64,000 nt of DNA from Sambucus nigra (lineage: Eukaryota > Streptophyta > Magnoliopsida > Dipsacales > Adoxaceae), in NCBI GenBank assembly GCA_949130495.1, contig OX422221.1:146787405-146851404 (forward strand), written 5' to 3'. The notes beneath the pieces were generated by a model. It ran no database searches and was not told the DNA's origin. It worked only from the letters and a program-made list of their open reading frames with translations. Below, in pieces: positions 10,501 to 20,902 of the stretch (its first letter is position 1; the number at the start of each line of letters is the position of its first letter). A program made the position numbers and the translations under genes.

Positions 10501-13165
10501 GCAAAGGCGGTTAAACCCAACCAAGAAAGATGTAATAAGAGCGGAAATAATCAAATTGCTAGATGCTGGGATTATCTATCCCATTTCGAATAGTAAATAG
10601 GTGAGCCCAATTCAAGTCGTTCCAAAACAATCAGGAATGACCGTGGTTGAAAATGCTAAGGGAGAATTAATACCTCAACGCACCACCACCGGGTGGCGTG
10701 TTTGCATTGACTACCGAAAGCTCAATGCCGGAACTCGAAAAGATCATTTTCCCTTACCATTTATCGATCAAGTGATTGAACGAGTGGCGGTCCATCCTTA
10801 CTATTGTTTCCTAGATGGGTATTCCGGATATAATCAGATTGAAGTGGATGTACTTGATCAAGAAAAGACGACTTTTACATGTCCGTTTGGTACGTTTGAT
10901 TATAAACGTATACCATTTGGGTTATGTAATGCACCAGCAACTTTTCAAAGGTGCATGTTAAGTCTCTTTAGCGACATGATTGAAAAAGGTCTTGAGGTGT
11001 TCATGAACGATTTCAGCGTTTTCGGTCCATCTTTTGACCAATGTTTAGCTAATCTTGAAAGAGTTCTATTCCGATGTGTGGAAAAAGACTTAGTCCTCAA
11101 TTGGGAAAAATGCCATTTTATGGTTAACGAGGGCGTAGTTTTAGGTCACATAGTCTCATCTAGAGGAATTGAAGTTGATCGAGCAAAAATTGATGTAATA
11201 GCTGAGTTACCCCCGCCAAAATCACTTAAAGATGTGAGGTCCTTTCTAGGCCATGCTGGATTTTATAGAAGATTTATCAAAGACTTTAGCGCCATCGCTA
11301 GACCTTTGAGTAATCTTCTTATGAAAGACACTCCATTTGAGTGGAATAAAGCATGTCAATAAGCTTTTGATAAACTTAAAAGCATGCTTATTTCCGCTCC
11401 TATCATGCAAGCTCCGGATTGGTCACTTCCCTTTGAGCTTATGTGTGATGCAAGTGATTACGCGATTGGGTTTGTTCTTGGATAGAGGAAAGACAAGAAA
11501 GCTCATGTTATTTACTATGCTAGCAGAACATTATCTGGCCCTCAGCTTAATTACTCTACCATAGAGAAAGAGTTACTAGCAGTCATTTTTGCTCTCGACA
11601 AATTTCGCTCTTACATTATTGGGTCGCCTATTGTTTGCTTCACTGATCATTCGGCACTGAAATATCTCTTGAGTAAAAAAGATGCCAAACCCCGTTTAAT
11701 CAGGTGGATCCTACTCTTACAAGAGTTTAATCTCTCCATTAAAGATAAGAAAGGAGTAGAAAACGTCGTCGCTGACCATTTGTCATGCCTCTCGTCCGAC
11801 GTGCCTATTGATCCCATTCTCATAGACGAGTATTTTCCGGATGAAAATTTATTTGCTACTTCTTCTCTCCCTTGGTTTGCGGATTTAGTCAATTACCTTG
11901 TCACTAGAGTTCTTCCATCTAATTGGAATCCGCAAGAGAGAAGAAAGTTCATTACATGGTCACGCATGTTCTTTTATGATGATCCATATTTGTTTAAGTA
12001 TTGTGCAGATCAAATCATCCGGAGATGTGTACTCGATGAAGAAATCCAAGGGGTAATTCGATTCTGTCATTCGGAAGCATGTGGAGGTCATTTTTCTAAA
12101 AATAAAACTGCTGCGAAAATCCTTCAAAGTGGTCTTTATTGGCCCACAATCTTCCGGGATGTGAATGCTTTTTGTAAATCATGCGATAGATGCCAAAGAA
12201 TGGGTGCTATTACTCGCCGTGACATGATGCCATTAACCCCAATTCTAGTATTGGAATTATTTGATTGTTGGGGTATTGATTTCATGGGCCCATTTCCACC
12301 TTCTTTTGGTTTTCTATATATCCTCGTTGCTGTAGATTACGTCTCCAAATGGGTTGAGGCGATAGCTACAAGAACGAATGATAGCAAAGTGGTGATAAAA
12401 TTCATTCAAGAAAATATACTTTCTCGTTTTGGTATGCCTAAGGCCATAATCAGTGATAATGGATCTCATTTTTGCAATAGGCCTATGGAGAAATTAATGA
12501 GGAAGTATGGCATTGTCCATAAAGTTGGAACGACTTATCACCCTCAATCGAATGGCCAAGCCGAGCTTGCTAATCGGGAAATCAAAAATATCTTGGAAAA
12601 GACGGTCGATCCTAATAGGAAAGATTGGTCTATCAGATTAAATGATGCGCTTTGGGCCTATAGAACCGCATATAAGAATCCCCTTGGGATGTCCCCATTT
12701 CGATTTGTGTATGGAAAATCTTGTCATCTTCCGGTTGAGATCGAACACAAAGCATATTGGGCTATCAAAAGGGTGAACTTCAATATGGATAAAGCCGGTG
12801 AAACAAGGAAACTTCAGTTGAACGAGTTGGAAGAAATACGCAATGATGCGTATGAAAGTGCTAAAATATCCAAGGACCGAATGAAACGAGCTCATGACAG
12901 AATCATTCGTAAGAAAGAGTTTCATTCGGGACAAAAAGTACTTCTCTACAACTCGAGGTTGCACTTGTTTCCCGGAAAATTGCGGTCAAGGTGGTCAGGT
13001 CCATTCATTGTGAAAGAAGTATTTCCCCATGGAGCTGTTGAACTCATAGATGAGAAAGGGGGAAACACATTTAAAGTTAATGGGCATCGTCTCAAGCCCT
13101 ATTTGGAAGCAATTGTCAAAGAAGCCGACACAATCTGGCTGTTGGACACCATTTATGGGGATTGA
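7577..13165 (+). pseudogene. Athila gag-pol polyprotein (gag, protease, RT, RNase H, integrase) with three stop codons
   Basis: A single frame of 1862 sense codons starts at the first ATG after the primer site. The gag core (near residues 100-250, KAKTWLWSLPPNS) is followed by a short CCHC knuckle (CAICNAGHSTEGC) and the protease (LLDLGASVN, the DLG form usual in this lineage). The RT (WRVCIDYRKLNAG, FLDGYSGYNQI) has FMND where FMDD or YMDD is expected (codon 11006-11008, consistent with one G-to-A change). RNase H and integrase follow; the integrase has its H-H-C-C region ([15 protein letters not shown]) and D-D-E residues in place. Stops are TAG 10598-10600, TAA 11360-11362 and TAG 11483-11485, all in this frame with no frameshift. 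The product cannot be made whole, and RT would be inactive even by readthrough. Confidence 0.95.
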
Positions 13166-13403
13166 CTGAACAAAGAGAGGTGAGGTCGTCGCACCACCGA
13201 CATGTATGGGGTGATTGTAGTACATAGGAGTCTTAGGATTGAGTCAGTCCCGGGGTTGAGAATCCGAAGGGTGAGGGGTGTTTGGTTTTCGATGAGCATT
13301 GAGGATAGTCTGAAGTGTGAGTAGTGGAAAACTCATGTTTGGAAGAGAGAATAGAAGCATTTTTGGAGAAAAGAAGAGAGAGGAAGAATTCAGAAAATCA
13401 GCA

Positions 13404-13526
13404 GACCGGATCGGTCCGGCCTGATATTAAAAGAACCGATCCGGTCAGGCGGATCGGTCCGGGTGAATTAAGAGAACCGATCCGGTAAGGCGGATCGGTC
13501 CGGTCCCAAAACCGAATCGGTCCGGT
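13404..13526. promoter_or_regulatory. Internal palindrome array upstream of ORF3
   Basis: Six copies of the CCGGATCGGTCCGG/ACCGATCCGG family start near 13405, 13434, 13450, 13475, 13491 and 13511. A doublet with 16-bp offset is repeated after 41 bp. A TATA box follows 137 bp later at 13663, then the ORF3 ATG at 13754. This copies the LTR promoter layout inside the element. Confidence 0.7.
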
Positions 13527-13662
13527 TGTCTGCAGAATTTCATTTCCCAAGGGACACCTCTTCGATCCACACCTCTTCACTTCCCCCAATCCATTCACTT
13601 CCTTCAAAAATTCGTCCCAATTCATCCACCCTTTCATTCCCTCCAAATTCACACTCACCCAT

Positions 13663-13670
13663 TATAAATA
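13663..13670 (+). promoter_or_regulatory. Candidate internal TATA box for ORF3
   Basis: TATAAATA lies 91 bp before the ORF3 ATG and just after the internal palindrome array; the DNA between it and the ATG is pyrimidine-rich. Promoter activity is inferred from the layout only. Confidence 0.5.
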
Positions 13671-13753
13671 CACCCATCACCCTACCCATTTTCTTTACAC
13701 CTACACCTACACTTACCTTCTCTTCTCCATTACTGTTTCCATCCTCCATATCC

Positions 13754-14899
13754 ATGGCTGCTCCTCAGAAGTATACCTCCATTGAAGTCCTTCCCGACGG
13801 ACATGGAGAGTACCGTTCCCGCCGCGAAGCAAACTGGTGCCGTAGGTTTTTCAGCCCTACCCGAAAAATTCATATCGAACGTCAAGTGTTGTGGGACCAA
13901 ATGCCCAATTCTGTCACAGCCCTTTTCCTGTCACGGGGCTGGTGTCGTTTCTTCAACGAACCTTATGAGGCAGTTTGGTAGAATGAAGTGCGTCAGTTCT
14001 ATGGATCTCTTGTCCGTACCGCTGAATTTGAATCCCAAGCCTATGTGGATTCCATCCCTATCCCATTCTCACTTGAACTTGTGGCACGGAAGCTAGAGTC
14101 TTTTGGTGTGATCACTCCGGCCCAGTTTGATTATCCGGGTCCCGATCCCGTTCTCACCAAAGAAGTTTGTATCTCGAGGATCCAGCCCGGTGCGGTTTGG
14201 AATACCGAGACATTTCCCATCGATCGCTTATCCGACAAGGCACGATTTACTTTTCATATCGTTTGTGCCAATATTTTGCAAACCTCCAATGATTCAGCGA
14301 TGAGGCCGCGCCAAGCTACTATGATGTATCATTTGTTCGACCCTGCGACAGTGATCAACTTAGCCCGGACCTTTTACACCGATATCTTTTTTGTGGCCTA
14401 TGACAAAAAGGGTCGCGCCCCTCTTCCTTATGGTCGCCTCATTACATTCATGCTTCGGGATGCCGGGATAGCACCACCGCAAGATCTTATCAACTTGCCC
14501 AAGCCATTATGACAAGAATCCCGCACTCGTAGTGAAAGACAAATTCAGCTCGTCCGCGCAAGACGCGGTGGCGATTCGAGTGACGAGGAGTCCGATGAGG
14601 AGGAGGACGTCGCTAATGAGGACGTTGCGATGGAGGAAGGTGAGGAGGAAGAATATGACGAGACTGCTGATCCAGATTATGTTCCGGTTGGTACGGGATT
14701 GACTGAGCGCGTTCTCTCCCTTGAAACGATTTTTGACGCGTATGTGTCCTCCTACGAGAGGGACATGAGTTTGGTCCTGCGTATGCAAGCCGACTTGTAT
14801 CGTCTTCAGTTGGGACCCGAGGCCCCTCTTCCTCCTTACTATTATAATCCCTATGATCCTGCTGCTCCCAGTCCTTCCCATCCCCCACCCGCCCCTTAG
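13754..14899 (+). pseudogene. ORF3 of the Athila element (putative plant transposon protein), two stop codons
   Basis: One frame of 381 sense codons starts at the ATG in ATCCATGGCTG. It carries a TAG at 13979-13981 and a TGA at 14510-14512, with no shift of frame. The middle part (GWCRFFNEPYEAVW, VARKLESFGVITP, MRPRQATMMYHLF and PYGRLITFMLRDAGI) resembles the putative plant transposon protein family found after pol in many plant gypsy elements. The tail is acidic (DEESDEEEDV) and then proline/tyrosine-rich. It occupies the env-like position of Athila elements, but I see no signal peptide or clear membrane segment, so an envelope function is not supported. Its own promoter-like region lies directly upstream. 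Confidence 0.75.
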
Positions 14900-16614
14900 G
14901 ATGCCCCAATCCCCTTTAGGATTTTTATAGCTATTTTTTTTTTTTCTTACACAGTTGTGTCACAGTTTGCTTGTAATCTACAGTTTTAGTATGTTATTTG
15001 CTTGTTTTATTTATCGCACTCTTTCTATTGTCTTCTTTATCTCTCTCGTCCCTTTGATTACGGACAATGCAAATCCCTAAGCTAGGGGGGATGACAGGTG
15101 CGTATTCATAAAACTTCGCATATATATAAAAAAAAATTGAAAAATGTTGAAAAGCCAAAAATATTTTTGTTCAAAATAAATACAAATTGGAATTTAAATT
15201 TTTCAAAAATATCACCTTTATTCTATTAAAAGTCTCAAATTGTAAAATTCAATAATGCACTAAGCCAAAATTGACCGAAGATGGAAATTGAAAGAAAATT
15301 GACGACTTTACGAATAAGTGTGGAGATTAGTCCAACCCGGTGAGATTTCGAGCCTTTCAATTTTTTATGAGTTTTTAAATCAATCCGAGTTTATGATTAA
15401 CTCAAAGTTCTTTTCTGCGTTTTAATAAGTCGTTGATGATCTCAATCCTTTGTTTTGATCGGTTAGGGAAAATGTGTGAAATGTTGTCTCGAAATTCGTG
15501 CTAAATATATCTCTAAACTTAATTAATCTCGAGATGCATATGGTAATGTGATTAGCAATTTGGACAATGAAGTAGGCCCTCGTTTGTTACCCAAAAATAT
15601 TAGCCATAAAAAGTTGTGAAAAAACAAAATTATCCCTTTGCAACCCAAGTTGAGCCTAATAAAATAATTTCCTTTCGTTTGATAACCCGAAAAACCCAAA
15701 TAGCCCGGAATTGTGAAAATTGAGAAAATTCATCAAATGAAGTCCGAAAAGTGCATAAGAAGGGGCAATAAAAGAATAGAAAAAATGCTCAAAAAAAATA
15801 GTAAGAAAAAAGAAGAAAAAAAATGAAAATAGAAAAAGAAAGAGAAAAATGAGCAAATGCCCGAAAAAGCACTAATGGACATCATAAGGACATTTTCCAA
15901 TTCCGAACATTTCGTCCATTCCCAATTTTACCCTTTACACTTTTTAACCCGAAAAGTCCTAACCGAGTTCGAATGGCGAAATTAATTACTGCATGGAGAG
16001 CTAAGATACAAAAAGATAATATGAGAGATTAAATGGTGTGAACTAGAGGTGATGTTCCCATTTCCTAATAACTGTACTCCGATGTTGAGATCTTTTCACC
16101 ATATATTTCCTTCTTTTCAATTTTGTATGCATGAATTCGTGTTCCATTATATTTACTCTTTATATCATGCATACCGAGAGAAAATAGCCAAAATTCGAGT
16201 GATTCGTTTGTGAGTGCATCCGTAAGAATTGGAATCAAAACGAATTTTCGGAAAGTAATGTAATGCTCAATCGGTGGAAGTTTGAGGTTTGATTTTTGGC
16301 TTTGCACACACACTATGGTTTGAGACAGTTGTATATGAATTTATGGTGATTATTTTTTGAAAAATTTAAATTGTACAATTTTTAAGTATTTTGATATTTA
16401 TTTGAGTCAATAAAGAATTTTGTGGGTGTATTCACTGCAAACCCTCACAAGACAAAACTCGTCCTACTAGGGTAACCTAGGGGTTTAAAGGCTTGTTGCA
16501 TACGCTAAATGCAATCGCTGGCCCGCGAAAAAGGTATTCTATCCCAATAAAAGAATTTTCAAGAGTGGATTTTTGGTTAGATTCATTTACATTGCTCGGG
16601 ACGCGCAAAGTTCT
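14900..16614. other. Non-coding 3' region of the Athila element
   Basis: AT-rich DNA without a credible open frame. It includes a purine run at about 15083-15093 that resembles a second polypurine tract, and long A-rich stretches near 15770-15850. The last 80 bp before the polypurine tract (about 16540-16620) are similar to 18150-18246. Confidence 0.7.
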
Positions 16615-18095
16615 AAGTTGGGGGGTGTGATTAGGCATATATTCTTCACATTTATCCCCTTAATTTCGGTATTTTTATGATCCCGTGTAGTGTAAATATC
16701 TGGAATTTGTCTCGTATTTATGCTACTACCCCCTTTTGGCAAGTATTTCGTGTTTTGTGTATTTCTCATGTGTTTTACAGGTATTTCACGCAAGTTAGTG
16801 TGAAGGAGAACTCAAAACAGTGAAAGAAACCAAGAAATGGAGAGTTGAAGGGCATTTTCGTAATTTTTCAGCCTTAGTCCGGAGGTGGGGCCAACTATAA
16901 AGTTTAAGAGCTCTAAATTACAAGAACACTAGAAAAAACAGCACCTCAATCCGAGCTACGGTGAAGAAGTTATGATGTTTTGAAGTTGGACGATAATGGA
17001 CCGGTCCGGTCATGCGAAATCCAGGCAATTAATTATGCATTTAATGCAGTGCAACTCTTGGAAAACTTGTGCCACAAGCGAAATTTGATGCCAAATTCGT
17101 GCAACTTGGTGTTATAAAAGACCAAGCCCTACCTCATTTTCAAGGGGAGTTGGAATTCTAGAGAGAGGGAGACAAATTCTAGAGAGTAGAATAGAATTTT
17201 AGAGAGAGAAAGTGAGATTTTAGAGAGTTTTCTTAGTTTTTCTTTACATAGAAATTTTCATAAACTCTAGTTTGTAAGGTTGAAGAAGAAGAATTTTTCT
17301 GGATTCAAGTTCATCTCTTTTCCCTATTGCTTAATACAAGTATCAATTTTTCATTCTCTTATTTATTCTTTACTTTATTTCCAATTTAATTCTCAATTCT
17401 TTTGGAATTTGTTAACAATGTTTGTTAGATCCATAATTCCATATATTGTTATGAATTTGCTTTCTCATAAAACCATGTTTAGTTAAGTTTTTTAAGGGTT
17501 GGGATGCATGAACCCATCCCAATGTAAATTGCTTATGTAGAAAATAGAATTTAAATTAAAAATTTGAAAGAGTCGTGCGAAACAATTTTACAACCATTGT
17601 AGATCTTTTAATCTCTCTTGCCCTAGGTACTTGGGATGTTTAAGAATATGATGTGCGTAAAATTATTTATCACCGCTTTATATTTACCTTTGATTTCATA
17701 TGATGCGGGCTAGTTCCCTCATATATGTAATGCTTAGGATCTATAAAGGCTGGATTCATTCAAATTTATAATTTACAATTCTAGGTTTCTATACGGTAAA
17801 TTACTAGGGTTAGGGGGATTGTATTCCAACCTACTTTCTCATTCATCTTAATTAATTTAATTTCTTTATTTACCTATTTTTTTTCCCTTTTCAACCATCA
17901 TCATCTTTTTCATTTTTTCTTTAGAAGTAATAAATCAATTAAATTCTATCAACCATTCCCTGTGGATTCGATACCCAGACTCGCCACTATACTCCTTAAG
18001 AGTGTAGTTACAAGTTTATGTTTTTTTGTATTGAGGTTGGAAGCCGATAACAACGACTAGCGTATTACACGGACGCTTGGTTTTCCACTCGATCA
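16615..18095 (+). repeat. Polypurine tract and diverged internal LTR (LTR-B)
   Basis: After the purine run AGTTGGGGGGTG, an LTR starts at 16628 (TGATTAGGC) and ends at 18095 (GATCA), 1468 bp. It is clearly related to the outer LTRs in start, TATA area and the segment after the palindromes (CATGCGAAATCC), but strongly diverged. It has a single CCGGTCCGG palindrome (near 16999) where the outer LTRs have eight or nine. An Athila primer site follows at 18099, so it is a true LTR inside the element. Confidence 0.85.
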
Positions 18096-18246
18096 AAATG
18101 GCGCCGTTGCCGGGGAGCGAACCCGGGTCAATCGCATGCCTGCGAAAGTGGAATTTTATTTTAATAAAGGGAATTTGCAAGAGTTGAATTTTGGTTAGAT
18201 TCAGTTACATTGCCCGGGACGTGCAAAGTCCTAAGTTAGGGGGATT
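18096..18246 (+). other. 151-bp mini-interior: primer site joined to polypurine tract
   Basis: TGGCGCCGTTGCCGGGG (18099-18115) is followed almost at once by sequence matching the 3' non-coding end of the element and a polypurine tract (GTTAGGGGGATT) right before the 3' LTR. All coding sequence is missing between the two. LTR-B, this piece and the 3' LTR together look like an internally deleted element fused to the full one. Confidence 0.8.
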
Positions 18247-19825
18247 TGACCAAGCGTAAATTCTTTTGAATTTAGCCCCTTAATTTAGTGATTTTAATAT
18301 CTCGAACAAGGTAATTGAATCATTTTTAGTCCATATCACTCTATTGTCTGTTTCTAACAATATTCCCTAGTTTTTGTGTAATTGTGATGAAGTTTTCAGG
18401 AATGGAATGCAAGAAAGGAAAAGAAGAAATCAAAAGAAACGTAAAAGGGCAAAAGAGTAAAATTCCACTCAAATGTCGAAGGCGACACCAAAAGTGAAGT
18501 TGAAGAGCATGAGTTCACAAGAGCATAGGAAGAAACGGCACCCAAATCGGAGTTCTAGATCAAAAGTTATGGCCAGTCAAAGTTGCAAGGAGAAAGTCAA
18601 CAAGGAAAAAAATCGGACCGATCCGAGGTAAACCGGACCGATCCGAAATGATCAAAGTCCAGTAGACCCCGGATGGATAGCAAACCGATGGAGAGGAAAT
18701 CCGGACCAATCCGACTAGGACCGGATCGATCCGGTAAAAATAAAAGAACCGATCCGGTGGATACCGGACCGATCCGAGGGAAAGCCGGACCGGTCCGGGC
18801 ATGCGAAATCCTGGCATTAATTATGCAGTTAAAGCAATGCAACTCTTGGGGAAACTTGCGCGTCAAGCACATTGGCTGTCAATCTCGATACTTTGTGCTA
18901 TAAAAGCCCATGCCCTACATAATTTTAGAGAGCTAGCTAGAGAGAGTTGTTAGGGCTTACTAGTTTGAGAGTTCTAGAGAGAATTAGAGTCTGAATTTTA
19001 GGGTTAAATTTACTATTCCTTCAAGAATTTTCAAGAGCACCAGTTTGTAAGAAATTCTGAATTCCAATTACTTTCTTGTTGCTGAATACAAGTAAACTCG
19101 TTCCATTCTCTAGTTTTATTATTTGCAATTTACTTATAATGTTTTGTGGATCCATAATTTTATATATGAATTTGTTCTTTAATCAAATCATGAGTAGCTA
19201 AATTTCCAAGGGTTGGGGTACATGAACTCAATCCAATGCAAATTATCTAGGTAGAAAACAGAGGTTAAATTAAAATATTGATTGAATCGTGAAAGAAAAT
19301 CATACAAACATTGTCAATCTTTTAATCTCTCTTGCCCTAGGTACTTGAGATGTTTAAGAACGCATTGCGAGTATGATTTATCATTCACCGCTTTATATTG
19401 ACCTTTGATTTCGTATGGTGCGGGATTGAACCTCATATACGTAATGCTTAGAATCTATAAAGACTGGATCTAGTCAATAGTTCTAATTTACAATTCTGGT
19501 ATTCTATAAGATAATTTGTTAAGGATTGAGGGATTGTACCCTACCCTATTTTCTCCCATTTGTCAGACCTAAATCTGTTTGTAATTTTTAGTTTGTGTTT
19601 CTTAATTAAAGTGTTAGTAGTTCACTATAAATTTTCCCAATCCTTAATCATCTTTTTTGTTTCTTTTGAGAAATCATTCCCATATTTAATAATTTTTCTG
19701 GTTATTATTTGGCAATTTCGATCCCTGTGGATACGATCCCGATTTACCGGGTTACTACTTGAGCGACAGGCTTGCACTTGAGCCTAGAGTGAACGCACTT
19801 TTGAGACAAATTTTAAGTCGCTTCA
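18247..19825 (+). repeat. 3' LTR of the Athila element
   Basis: It has the same length and order as 5891-7469. The palindrome array is at about 18610-18801 and the TATA box at 18898-18906. It is followed by the CTAAA duplication at 19826-19830. Confidence 0.95.
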
Positions 19826-19830
19826 CTAAA

Positions 19831-20902
19831 CTAAGAAAATCACTCAAAATGCAAAGCTTCCGAATCGATTCGGCCTAGCCGTTCGATTCAGGAAAGCGAA
19901 TCGATTCGGACCATCCGAATCGATTCGGTCAGGAAAACCTGACTTCTGCATAATTGTCGAATCGATTCGGACCATCTGAATCGATTCGATGGACCCAGAC
20001 CTGGAAACTGTCTCAAGGCGAATCGATTCGGCCATGCCGAATCGATTCGGTCCTGCAGATTTGCTTAATTTTGTCTTAAGGGTTATGAACCCAAATTCTC
20101 CCAAACCTCAAATCTCTTCCATTTTACCCACAACCAACAACATTTATCTACCCAAAATTTATCCTACATGATTTATAAACATTATAATCCACAATATTAT
20201 CATCAAAACCAAGATTAGGGCTTGAATCCTAAAATTTCCATTTTTGATCTCCAAATGAATATACATAAATATCATACAAATTTTTCATCTTAAATCACAT
20301 ATTAGCAAGTAGAAGACTTTCCTTAGGGTTGATATCTCAGATTTATTTGGAGAATAAGCAATCCTAAATCCTCCATCTTCAATCTCTCTCTCATTTCTCC
20401 ATTTTTCTCTTCCTCTCTCTTTCTCTCCTTATGTATAAGACACAAATTAGGGAATTAAGGGGATTTATAAGACTAAAATCGGGGCTTAACATAAGTATCC
20501 CAACTTAAGTGGTTAATACCACATTAAAATGACTCGTAAATACGTGTTTGGGTTAAAACTAGGTAAAAGTGCCCAAAATACAAAAATACAATATGACACT
20601 TATTTTGACTGTATCGCACCTTCCAAGACTAACTACACCCTCTAAACTGGCATCCGAAAATTTTATAAATTATTTCGGGTTCCATTTTCATTTAAACCAT
20701 AATGTCAATTAAAATACATGACACTATAAAGCATGTAACCTGATGATATTTACTTTCACATACAGTAAATATGCATAAATCTAGTAAATATTAACTTCTA
20801 ATTCATTCAATTAATATTTACTCCCGTCCCCACATTTTATATAATTACCTTATGCCGTAAAATTAGTATAAAATGAGCCTCCCAGAATCAAGGGTTGTTA
20901 CA
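19831..20902 (-). repeat. LTR of element C, left copy, second part
   Basis: Continuation of the LTR interrupted at 5890, ending GGGTTGTTACA. It contains a palindrome array (19860-20050). On the minus strand a TATA-like CTTATAAATCC (20461-20472) is followed by purine/pyrimidine-rich leader sequence. Confidence 0.85.
19860..20050. promoter_or_regulatory. Array of CCGAATCGATTCGG palindromes in the LTR of element C
   Basis: Copies of the 14-bp perfect palindrome, or close variants, start at about 19860, 19879, 19897, 19915, 19958, 19976, 20019 and 20037. They form pairs 18-19 bp apart, and the last three pairs repeat every 61 bp. On the minus strand the array lies about 400-600 bp downstream of the TATA-like sequence, so it would be transcribed. 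Confidence 0.75.

Larger units (their letters stand above)
5891..19825 (+). mobile_element. Athila-type Ty3-gypsy retrotransposon, complete but inactive, with an extra internal LTR
   Basis: The element is 13,935 bp with 1579-bp LTRs of equal length that differ at about 21 sites by eye, and it is flanked by CTAAA. Its order is LTR, primer site (TGGCGCCGTTGCCGGGG, the Athila type), gag-pol in one frame, a third ORF, 1.7 kb of non-coding DNA, a polypurine tract, a diverged LTR (16628-18095), a 151-bp mini-interior, a second polypurine tract and the 3' LTR. Gag-pol has three stop codons and a mutated RT active site, and ORF3 has two stops. It inserted into the left LTR of element C. The low LTR divergence makes it the youngest dated layer in the window. 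Confidence 0.95.

Noticed and set aside
13754..14899. Calling ORF3 a viral envelope gene
   Set aside because: It sits in the env-like position, but no signal peptide, membrane anchor or cleavage site is visible, and it looks like the plant transposon protein family.
14507..14909. Minus-strand frames opposite ORF3
   Set aside because: Shadows of the acidic and proline-rich tail of ORF3.
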